From Mycobacterium sp. 1554424.7 (GTDB taxonomy: Bacteria; Actinomycetota; Actinomycetes; Mycobacteriales; Mycobacteriaceae), in contig NZ_LZSE01000044.1 of NCBI RefSeq assembly GCF_001665295.1, positions 1 through 64,000 of the forward strand: a DNA stretch of 64,000 nucleotides, written 5' to 3'. Below are positions 50,068 to 56,883 of this stretch, piece after piece. Made by a program: the position numbers and the translations under genes. The notes beneath the pieces are model-generated. The model worked only from the letters and a program-made list of their open reading frames with translations, was not told the DNA's origin and made no database searches. The number at the start of each line of letters is the position of its first letter. Positions within the stretch are counted from its first letter, which is position 1.

Positions 50068-51540
50068 TTAATACGCGAACGAAAGCGGCGCCACCTCGTC
50101 GTCGCTCGGCGCGCGGGGCGGTGCCGGTTCGGCGTCGTGTTCCTGTGGGCCCGCGGCGACATAGCGCTTGAGCAACCAGAACCAGATGACCGCCAGCACC
50201 GCGTAAACCAGGGTGAAGGTCACCAGGGAGGTGACGACCATGCCGGCGGCGTGGTCGGACACGCCCTGGCCGACGGTAAGACGAACTTTCTGATCACCGG
50301 TCGGGTTCGGCACGACGATCCACGGCTGGCGGCCCATCTCGGTGAACACCCATCCGGAGATGTTGGCCAGGAACGGTGTCGGAATGGTCAGCAGCGCCGC
50401 CCAGGAGAACCAGCGCCGATCGGGCATGCGGCCGCCCCGGGTGAACCACAATGTCGCCAGCGCGAACAGCACCGGGATGGCCAGGAATCCGATCATCGCG
50501 CGGAACGACCAGTACGTGACAAAAAGGTTGGGCCGGTAGTCGTTTGGCCCGAATCGGAATTGATAGTCCTGCTGCAGGTTGCGCACGCCCTGCAGGGTGA
50601 CGTCGCTGGTTCGCCCCTCGGCGAGGAACGGCAGCACGTAGGGCACCTCGATGACGCGGTAGAGGCTGTCGCAGTTGTTCTGCCGCCCGACCGTCAGGAT
50701 GGAGAAATTCGGGTCGGTTTGGGTGTCGCACAACGATTCCGCCGACGCCATCTTCATCGGTTGCTGCACGAACATCAGCTTGCCCTGATGGTCGCCGGTG
50801 AGGAAGAGGCCGACGGTGGCGGCCAGCGCGACCCAGCACCCCAGGATGGCGGCCGGGCGAAACATGGTGCGCGCGTCCGGCTCGGCGGCGGGGGTGGAGG
50901 ACGCGGGGTTGCGGGAACGCACCATCCACCACGCGCTGACGGCGGCGACGAACGTCGAGGCGGTCAGTAACGCACCGGTGACCGTGTGTGAAAACGCTGC
51001 CAGCGCAGTGTTATTCGAAAGCAGCGCGCCGATGCTGTTCAGCTCGGCGCGGTGGGTCACCGGGTTGTAGTGGGCGCCGACGGGGTGCTGCATGAAGGAG
51101 TTGGCCGCGATGATGAAGAACGCGGACACATTGACGCTGATCGCGACGATCCAGATGCAGGCCAGGTGTATCAGCCGCGGCAGCCGGCTCCAGCCGAAGA
51201 TCCACAGGCCGATGAACGTGGACTCGAAGAAGAAGGCGGCCAGGCCCTCCATCGCCAGCGGCGCGCCGAAGATGTCGCCGACGAAGCGCGAGTACTCGCT
51301 CCAGTTCATCCCGAACTGGAATTCCTGGACGATGCCGGTCGCCACGCCGATGGCGAAGTTGATCAGGAACAGCTTGCCGAAGAACTTGGTCAGGCGATAC
51401 CAGGCCGTGTTGCCCGTCGCCACCCACACCGTCTGCATGACGGCCAGTAGCGGGGCCAGCCCGATGGTGAGCGGCACGAAGATGAAGTGGTAGACGGTGG
51501 TGATGCCGAACTGCCACCGCGAAACATCGACGACATTCAT
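50068..51540 (-). CDS. cydA: Cytochrome bd quinol oxidase subunit I
   Basis: Haem subunit that oxidises menaquinol and reduces oxygen. The 490 residues carry ITTVYHFIFVPLTIGL with axial His18, GWSRLPRLIHLACIW, SFMQHPVGAHYN with the second His, KMASAESLCDTQ of the Q-loop and VFTEMGRQPW. ATG 51540 was chosen over GTG 51546 because GGGGAG lies six bases before it and the N-terminus MNVVDVSRW matches the family. A BlaI-type dyad lies upstream. Confidence 0.96.
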   Translation of the reverse strand: MNVVDVSRWQFGITTVYHFIFVPLTIGLAPLLAVMQTVWVATGNTAWYRLTKFFGKLFLINFAIGVATGIVQEFQFGMNWSEYSRFVGDIFGAPLAMEGLAAFFFESTFIGLWIFGWSRLPRLIHLACIWIVAISVNVSAFFIIAANSFMQHPVGAHYNPVTHRAELNSIGALLSNNTALAAFSHTVTGALLTASTFVAAVSAWWMVRSRNPASSTPAAEPDARTMFRPAAILGCWVALAATVGLFLTGDHQGKLMFVQQPMKMASAESLCDTQTDPNFSILTVGRQNNCDSLYRVIEVPYVLPFLAEGRTSDVTLQGVRNLQQDYQFRFGPNDYRPNLFVTYWSFRAMIGFLAIPVLFALATLWFTRGGRMPDRRWFSWAALLTIPTPFLANISGWVFTEMGRQPWIVVPNPTGDQKVRLTVGQGVSDHAAGMVVTSLVTFTLVYAVLAVIWFWLLKRYVAAGPQEHDAEPAPPRAPSDDEVAPLSFAY

Positions 51541-51564
51541 AGTCATCTCCCCAACTGCGGCTAT

Positions 51565-51583
51565 CTACGACAGAGTGTAGTAG
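51565..51583. promoter_or_regulatory. BlaI-type dyad at the cydA promoter
   Basis: On the minus strand CTACTACA-CTC-TGTCGTAG: arms match at 7 of 8 positions. TACTACA/TGTAGTA dyads are recognised by the mycobacterial BlaI repressor. TACACT inside it fits a -10 box for cydA, so binding would block the promoter. It starts 19 bases after the HdeD-like stop. Confidence 0.55.
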
Positions 51584-52177
51584 TCAGGGCGCGCTGACGC
51601 CACGCCCCAATTCCTTGGACGCCTTGCGGATGCCGAACGACGACACGATCTCGAAAACGCCGATAACCACGAACCAGACGCCGACCACGATCGCCAGGGT
51701 GACGATCGAGTCGAACGGCGACGCCAGCACGACGATCCCGGCCAGCAGGCTGATCACCCCGATGAAAATCGACCAGCCCCGCCCCGGCAGCACCGGATCG
51801 CTGATGGCCGAAACCGTCGTCGCGACCCCGCGGAAGATGAACCCGATGCCAATCCAGATGGCCAGCAACAGGACCGCGTAGCCCTGGCCGAAGTGGCGAA
51901 ATGCCAAGACCGCCAGGATGAGTGAGGCCGCGCCGCTGATGAACAACAGGATGCGGCTGCCCGCCGAAACGTGCAGGCTGAATGCGAAGACGACCTGCGC
52001 GGCGCCGGTGATCAACAGATAGATGCCGAACGCGACGGCGGCGACGAGGATGGAAATCCCCGGCCACGCCAGGATCACGGCGCCGACGATCAGCGACACA
52101 ATTCCGGATACCAGCGCGGATTTCCACAAGTGCGGCAACAAGCTTGGGCCAGGGGCGCTTCCAGGAGTGCTTTGCAT
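51584..52177 (-). CDS. HdeD-like DUF308 membrane protein
   Basis: A 197-residue protein with six membrane segments in three hairpins (LVSGIVSLIVGAVILAWPGI, then FISGAASLILAVLAFRHFGQ, then FIGVISLLAGIVVLASPFDS). The repeated helix-Gly pairs are the DUF308/HdeD pattern; E. coli HdeD acts in acid resistance. Equivalent to Rv1624c. ATG 52177 gives MQSTPGSAPGPSLLPHLWKS; an earlier ATG 52195 is possible. It is upstream of cydA on the same strand. Function in mycobacteria unknown. Confidence 0.82.
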   Translation of the reverse strand: MQSTPGSAPGPSLLPHLWKSALVSGIVSLIVGAVILAWPGISILVAAVAFGIYLLITGAAQVVFAFSLHVSAGSRILLFISGAASLILAVLAFRHFGQGYAVLLLAIWIGIGFIFRGVATTVSAISDPVLPGRGWSIFIGVISLLAGIVVLASPFDSIVTLAIVVGVWFVVIGVFEIVSSFGIRKASKELGRGVSAP

Positions 52178-52225
52178 TTCCGCAGTCTGGCACAAGCGGC
52201 GGGCCCGCCGATAGGGACTTTCGGC

Positions 52226-53554
52226 TCAGACGATCGCGGTGCGCGTTTCCTCGGTGCGCAGGCCGGTGGGTTCCTCGGTTGCCTTGCGGCCGATCAGATA
52301 CCAGGTCCGCATGGGGCCCTTGCCCTTGATCTCAATGCTGCCCCGCTTCTGCAGCACGAACTCGTCTTTGAGGCGCTCGTACATCGCCTCGGGCACCTGG
52401 ATCCGGCCCACCGAGTCGGTGGATTCCATCCGGGAGGCGACGTTGACCGCGTCGCCCCACACGTCGTAGAAGAACCGGCGCGAGCCCACGACGCCCGCGA
52501 CCACCGGCCCGCAGGCCATGCCCACCCGCAGCTGGATCGGTTCACCGCGCGGATCCCTCAGTGCCGCTGCGACATTGGCCATGTCGAGCGCGAAATCCGC
52601 AAGCGCGCGGGAATGGTCGGGCCGCGGGCGCGGCACGCCGCTGACCACCATGTAGCAGTCGCCGCTGACCTTGATCTTTTCGAGGCCGTGCTTGTCCACC
52701 AGGGCGTCGAACTCGCCGTACAGCCGGTCGAGGAAGCGCACCAGGTCGGCCGGCGGGGTGCTGCTGGCCCGCTCGGTGAACCCGACGATGTCGGCGAACA
52801 GGACCGAGGCGTCGTCGTACTTGTCGGCGATGACGTTGCGGTCGGGCTCCTTGAGGCGCTCGGCGATGCTGGCGGGCAACATGTTTTCCAGCAGCGTCTC
52901 CGAGCGCTCGTACTGGGCTTCCATGACTGCTTCGGCGCGGGCGGTGTCACGGAGGGCGAACCACACCGTCACGACCACCATCACCACGCTGGAGACGGTC
53001 GTGATCACAAAGCCCGTCGAGGTGACCCACGCCGGCTGCAGTGGAGTGTTCCGGGGGACCAGGAACTCGACGGCGATGATCAGGCCGGCGGCCATGGCCC
53101 CCAGCACGGACGCCAACACGATGTGTTCGATTCCCAGCAGGAGCACGACCAGGCAGGCGCCGACCAGGAAGAAGAATTGTCCACCCGAACCGGTGCCCAC
53201 GTCCCACATGCTGGCGAAGACGGAGACGTAGGCCGCACCCAGAAAGGTAAGCGGCGCAACCAAATCCCCGAACCGCTGCAGCCAGGGCACAACCGCGAAG
53301 ACCATGGCGCCGATAACGTTGATCGAGCTGACCTGCCAGGTCCAGGAATCGGTGAGGATCTGCACGAGCACGAAGCTGACGCTCACCATGACGGCCAACC
53401 ACGCGGTGATGGTGAGGATCCGGCCGCGGCGCGCGGCGCTGGCGGCGTAATGCTGATTGCGGTCGCGGGTCTGCGCCCGCACCGCGGCGACGCAGTCCGG
53501 GCGGTTCGGTGAGCCTTCTGACCGGGGTGGGGCTCCGCATTTCTTCGCGCCCAC
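52226..53554 (-). CDS. cya: Membrane class III adenylate cyclase
   Basis: Makes cAMP from ATP. The 442 residues: six membrane helices to about residue 205, a coiled linker and a C-terminal cyclase domain. Residues match Rv1625c one to one, offset by one: metal Asp255 in FADIVGF and Asp299 in KVSGDCY, purine-binding Lys295 and Asp364, and transition-state Asn371 and Arg375 in DVWGDAVNVASRM. All catalytic residues are intact, so it should be active as a homodimer. GTG 53554 has TACGCT six bases before it and is probably leaderless. Confidence 0.95.
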   Translation of the reverse strand: MGAKKCGAPPRSEGSPNRPDCVAAVRAQTRDRNQHYAASAARRGRILTITAWLAVMVSVSFVLVQILTDSWTWQVSSINVIGAMVFAVVPWLQRFGDLVAPLTFLGAAYVSVFASMWDVGTGSGGQFFFLVGACLVVLLLGIEHIVLASVLGAMAAGLIIAVEFLVPRNTPLQPAWVTSTGFVITTVSSVVMVVVTVWFALRDTARAEAVMEAQYERSETLLENMLPASIAERLKEPDRNVIADKYDDASVLFADIVGFTERASSTPPADLVRFLDRLYGEFDALVDKHGLEKIKVSGDCYMVVSGVPRPRPDHSRALADFALDMANVAAALRDPRGEPIQLRVGMACGPVVAGVVGSRRFFYDVWGDAVNVASRMESTDSVGRIQVPEAMYERLKDEFVLQKRGSIEIKGKGPMRTWYLIGRKATEEPTGLRTEETRTAIV

Positions 53555-53560
53555 GTTCAA

Positions 53561-53566
53561 AGCGTA
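53561..53566 (-). promoter_or_regulatory. Candidate -10 box of cya
   Basis: TACGCT on the minus strand ends 6 bases before the cya GTG. It lies just before the end of the DUF488 gene. Confidence 0.4.
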
Positions 53567-53579
53567 ACGGTTGACCTCG

Positions 53580-54092
53580 TCATTTGTCGGCTGGCTGGTC
53601 AAGATCGCCGCTGAGCCAGTCCGACGGCGGGTGCGGCGCCAGCGAGCCGTTGGGCATGATGTGCTGCACCTGGTGACCGTCGCGGGCGGCCAGGTCGGCG
53701 ATCATGCGCCGGTGACAACGCCACCACGTCGGCTCGCCGCACATCACGGCCACATCGCCGGTCTCGGCGTCCTGCAGCACCCGCCGGTAGGCGGCCCGGA
53801 AGCCGGGCGTGCGGGTGTGCGCCGCGTAGTTGGCGAATGCCGCGTTCTCCCACCACTGGTCGCGCTGTACCCAGGTGGCCGGCGGCTTGCGTCGCCCACC
53901 GAGGTCCGGTTCGTGGCGGTAGGCGATCCCGGCGGCGTTCAGCCAACCCGGCATCGCGTCCTTGGACACGTCGGGGTTGCGGCGCGAGCCGGGAAAACTG
54001 CGGACGTCGACCAGCAGCGTGATGCCGTGCCGGCGCAGCGCGGCGGTGAGTTCGTCGGCGGTTTTCGCACCGTGACCGATGGTGTAGAGCAT
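53580..54092 (-). CDS. DUF488 family protein
   Basis: A 170-residue protein of the DUF488 family. Marks: MLYTIGHGAKTADELTAAL, LVDVRSFPGSRRNPDVSK, then WWRCHRRMIADLA near the C-terminus with GDVAVMCGEPTWWRCHR, the conserved C-G-E-x5-C-H-R. Conserved Cys and His suggest a metal or thiol site; the biochemical role is unknown. The start at ATG 54092 lies 11 bases behind the tRNA 3' end, so the two are probably transcribed together. cya follows downstream on the same strand. Confidence 0.8.
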   Translation of the reverse strand: MLYTIGHGAKTADELTAALRRHGITLLVDVRSFPGSRRNPDVSKDAMPGWLNAAGIAYRHEPDLGGRRKPPATWVQRDQWWENAAFANYAAHTRTPGFRAAYRRVLQDAETGDVAVMCGEPTWWRCHRRMIADLAARDGHQVQHIMPNGSLAPHPPSDWLSGDLDQPADK

Positions 54093-54102
54093 GAATGAGG
54101 AG

Positions 54103-54176
54103 TGCCCTCGGTGAGATTCGAACTCACACTGTACGGGTTTTGAATCCGTTTCCTCTGCCAGTTGGGATACGAGGGC
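54103..54176 (-). tRNA. tRNA-Leu (CAA), class I shape
   Basis: The minus strand folds as a tRNA: acceptor GCCCTCG with CGAGGGC, a D-arm with GG in the loop, an anticodon loop TTCAAAA (anticodon CAA, reading UUG), a T-arm GTGAG-TTCGAAT-CTCAC and discriminator A. CCA is not encoded. It has only a five-base variable region (ACAGT), whereas leucine tRNAs usually have a long variable arm. One mismatch (A-C) sits at the top of the anticodon stem. Leucine identity is from the anticodon and discriminator only. Confidence 0.8.
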
Positions 54177-54269
54177 GGGCAGCCTCCCACCATAGAGGAT
54201 CGGCGCGCCGATCGATTCTGACCGCCCCCGAGTTCGCTGGTGGCGGACGTGCAGGACACAATGTCCGTC

Positions 54270-54896
54270 ATGACTGGCCCCACGACCGACACCGACGCCG
54301 CCGTGCGGCGCCGGGTCCTGATCGCGGAAGACGAAGCGCTCATCCGGCTGGACCTGGCCGAGATGCTCCGAGAGGAGGGCTACGAGATCGTCGGCGAGGC
54401 CGGTGACGGCCAGGAAGCCGTCGAGCTGGCCGAGCGCCATAAGCCGGACCTGGTGATCATGGACGTCAAGATGCCGCGCCGCGACGGCATCGACGCGGCC
54501 TCGGAGATCGCCACCAAGCGCATCGCGCCGATCGTGGTGCTCACCGCGTTCAGCCAGCGCGACCTCGTCGAGCGTGCCCGCGACGCCGGGGCCATGGCCT
54601 ACCTGGTGAAGCCGTTCACCATCAGCGACCTGATCCCGGCCATCGAGCTGGCGGTCAGCCGGTTCAGCGAGATCACCGAGCTGGAACGGGAAGTGGCGAC
54701 GCTGTCCGATCGGCTCGAGACCCGAAAGCTCGTCGAGCGCGCCAAGGGCCTGCTGCAGACCAAGCAGGGCATGACCGAGCCCGAGGCGTTCAAGTGGATC
54801 CAGCGCGCGGCCATGGACCGGCGGACCACCATGAAGCGGGTGGCCGAGGTGGTCTTGGAAACCCTCGGGGACGAGCCCAAAGAGGAGTCCAGCTAG
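54270..54896 (+). CDS. pdtaR: Response regulator with ANTAR RNA-binding domain
   Basis: Output protein of the PdtaS/PdtaR two-component system; its histidine kinase is encoded elsewhere. The 208 residues: receiver domain 15-130 with acidic IAEDEA, phospho-acceptor Asp in LVIMDVKMP, Thr in VLTAFS and Lys in YLVKPF; then a coiled region and the C-terminal ANTAR domain (ERAKGLLQTKQGMTEPEAFK, WIQRAAMDRR), which binds antiterminator RNA. ATG 54270 matches Rv1626; CACAAT 7 bases upstream hints at a leaderless start. Confidence 0.94.
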   Translation: MTGPTTDTDAAVRRRVLIAEDEALIRLDLAEMLREEGYEIVGEAGDGQEAVELAERHKPDLVIMDVKMPRRDGIDAASEIATKRIAPIVVLTAFSQRDLVERARDAGAMAYLVKPFTISDLIPAIELAVSRFSEITELEREVATLSDRLETRKLVERAKGLLQTKQGMTEPEAFKWIQRAAMDRRTTMKRVAEVVLETLGDEPKEESS

Positions 54897-54903
54897 CCGC
54901 TAC

Positions 54904-55030
54904 GGCCCTGAGTGTGCGGTGGCGGCTTTGCGAGTGCGTCCAGGGCGGCGACACGCCGATCAGCCGCGCCGCCAGCACACAGTCAAAGCCGTGACGGCAC
55001 ACGCAAAGCCGTAAGCGCGCACTCGACGGG
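54904..55030. repeat. Intergenic GTGTG/CACAC repeat, copy E
   Basis: Degenerate, longer copy: GAGTGTGCGGTGGCGGCTTT, GCGAGTGCGTCCAGGGCGG, then CAGCACACAGTCAAAGCCGT, GCACACGCAAAGCCGT and AAGCGCGCACTCG. The AAAGCCGT block occurs twice. It lies between convergent genes. Confidence 0.6.
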
Positions 55031-55105
55031 TCGAGCCCCGCGAGTCTGCGCTCAGATCGCGAATTTCGTCGATTCGACGCGCTGGTTGCAGTCTCGGCAG
55101 ACCGA

Positions 55106-56308
55106 CTAGCGCGCGACGATCACCGACGAGCCGTGGCCGAACAGGCCCTGGTTGGCGGTGACGCCGACCCTCGCCCCCTCCACCTGTCGGCCGGTGGCCT
55201 GGCCGCGCAGCTGCCAGGTCAGCTCGCAGACCTGCGCGATGGCCTGCGCGGGAATGGCCTCCCCGAAGCACGCCAGCCCACCCGACGGGTTGACCGGGAC
55301 CCGGCCGCCGATGGTGGTGGCGCCGCTGCGCAGCAGCGCCTCGGCCTCGCCCTTGGCGCACAGCCCCAGGTGCTCGTACCAGTCGAGCTCCAGCGCGGTG
55401 GACAGGTCGTAGACCTCGGCCAGGCTCAGGTCCTCGGGCCCGATGCCCGCCTCGGCGTAGGCCGCGTCGAGGATCTGGTCCTTGAACACCCGCTCCGGCG
55501 CGGCCACCGCGGCGGTGGAATCCGTTGCGATATCGGGCAATTCGGGCAGATGCTGCGGGTAGCGCGGCGTGACGGTGCTGACCGCGCGCACCGACGGAAC
55601 CCCGTCGAGCGAGCCCAAATGCTTGCGGGCGAAGTCGGCGCTGGCCACGATCAGCGCCGCGGCGCCGTCGGAGGTGGCGCAGATGTCCAGCAGCCGCAGC
55701 GGGTCCGAGACCACGGGGCTGGCGAGCACGTCGTCGATCGAGTTCTCTTTGCGGTAGCGGGCATTCGGGTTGTTGAGCCCGTGCTTGGAGTTCTTGACCT
55801 TCACCTGTGCGAAGTCTTCGAGCGTGGCGCCGTAGAGGTCCATCCGCCGCCGCGCCAGCAGCGCGAAGTACACGGTGTTGGTCGCGCCGATGAGATGGAA
55901 GCGCTGCCAGTCGGGGTCGTTCTTGCGTTCGCCACCGACGGGCGCGAAGAAGCCCTTCGGCGTGGTGTCGGCGCCGATCACCAGCGCGACGTCGCAGAAG
56001 CCGGCCAGGATCTGGGCACGGGCGCTCTGCAACGCCTGCGAACCGCTGGCACACGCGGCGTAGCTGGAACTGACCGGAACCCCGTTCCAGCCCAGCTTCT
56101 GGGCGAACGTCGCGCCGGCGACGAACCCCGGGTAGCCGTTGCGGATGGTGTCCGCGCCGGCGACCAACTGGATCTGACGCCAGTCCAGGCCGGCCTCGGC
56201 CAGCGCGGCGCGCGCGGCGACGACCCCGTATTCGGTGAAGTCCCGGCCCCACTTGCCCCACGGGTGCATGCCGGCGCCGAGGATGTAGAGCGGTTCCGGA
56301 GTGCTCAT
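55106..56308 (-). CDS. Thiolase-like lipid-transfer protein
   Basis: A 400-residue thiolase-fold protein of the SCP-x/lipid-transfer family, equivalent to Rv1627c. The reactive-site region reads SSSYAACASGSQALQSARAQ with Cys in place of the thiolase nucleophile, then ALVIGADTTPKGFFAP; the C-terminal half has EVYDLSTALELDWYEHLGL, NPSGGLACFGEAIPAQAIAQ and GVTANQGLFGHGSSVIV. Proteins of this kind act in side-chain degradation of sterols or lipids together with a DUF35 partner, which lies just upstream. The start is ATG 56308. Confidence 0.88.
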   Translation of the reverse strand: MSTPEPLYILGAGMHPWGKWGRDFTEYGVVAARAALAEAGLDWRQIQLVAGADTIRNGYPGFVAGATFAQKLGWNGVPVSSSYAACASGSQALQSARAQILAGFCDVALVIGADTTPKGFFAPVGGERKNDPDWQRFHLIGATNTVYFALLARRRMDLYGATLEDFAQVKVKNSKHGLNNPNARYRKENSIDDVLASPVVSDPLRLLDICATSDGAAALIVASADFARKHLGSLDGVPSVRAVSTVTPRYPQHLPELPDIATDSTAAVAAPERVFKDQILDAAYAEAGIGPEDLSLAEVYDLSTALELDWYEHLGLCAKGEAEALLRSGATTIGGRVPVNPSGGLACFGEAIPAQAIAQVCELTWQLRGQATGRQVEGARVGVTANQGLFGHGSSVIVAR

Positions 56309-56318
56309 GACATGGTCC

Positions 56319-56813
56319 TCATTTGCGCCGCTCCTTCTCGTCACTTCGTTCTGCATCGTCGCCGGCGCGCTTCCACGCGTAGACCATGCGCTGCACGCCG
56401 TCGTCGTCGGTGAACAGCGGCATCGTGGTCAGCTCCATCTCCATGCCGACCTTGAGGTCGGCGGCCAGCGTGCCCTCGACAACCTTGCCGAGCACGATCA
56501 GGCCCTCGTCGGCCAGCTGCACCGCCGCGACGGCGAACGGCTCAAAGGGGTCGGGGGAGGGGTACGGCGGCGGTGGCGCGTAACGGTTTTCGGTGTAGCT
56601 CCACAGCGTGCCGCGGGTCGACAACGCGACCGGCTCCAGCGTGTCGCTGGCGCACGCCGGGTTGGGGCAGTTGTTCTCCCGCGGGGGGAAGACATAGGTG
56701 CCGCACTCGGGGCACTTGCCGCCGATCAAATGGGGGGCACCGGCCCCCTCAGTAGTCGAGTCGGTGGCGAACCATCCGTCGATCGCGGGTTGTGGGCTGG
56801 TGACGTCGGGCAC
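56319..56813 (-). CDS. DUF35 OB-fold acyl-CoA-binding protein
   Basis: A 164-residue protein with a rubredoxin-like zinc knuckle (KCPECGTYVFPPRENNCPNP followed by AC, C-x2-C-x12-C-x3-C) and an OB-fold. DUF35 proteins bind acyl-CoA and team with thiolase-like proteins in sterol side-chain breakdown. The thiolase-like gene begins 10 bases after this one ends, which supports a complex. GTG 56813 gives MPDVTSPQPAIDGW. Equivalent to Rv1628c. It is divergent from polA. Confidence 0.88.
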   Translation of the reverse strand: MPDVTSPQPAIDGWFATDSTTEGAGAPHLIGGKCPECGTYVFPPRENNCPNPACASDTLEPVALSTRGTLWSYTENRYAPPPPYPSPDPFEPFAVAAVQLADEGLIVLGKVVEGTLAADLKVGMEMELTTMPLFTDDDGVQRMVYAWKRAGDDAERSDEKERRK

Positions 56814-56870
56814 CCGCCCACACTACCAAGCGCTTGTTTGGGCACGCCAGGGTTCGTCACACCGGGTGCC

Positions 56871-56876
56871 TAGAGT
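56871..56876 (+). promoter_or_regulatory. Candidate -10 box of polA
   Basis: TAGAGT lies 7 bases before GTG 56884. This favours that GTG over the in-frame GTG 56875, which overlaps the box, and gives 904 residues as in M. tuberculosis. Leaderless. Confidence 0.5.
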
Positions 56877-56883
56877 GAATGCC

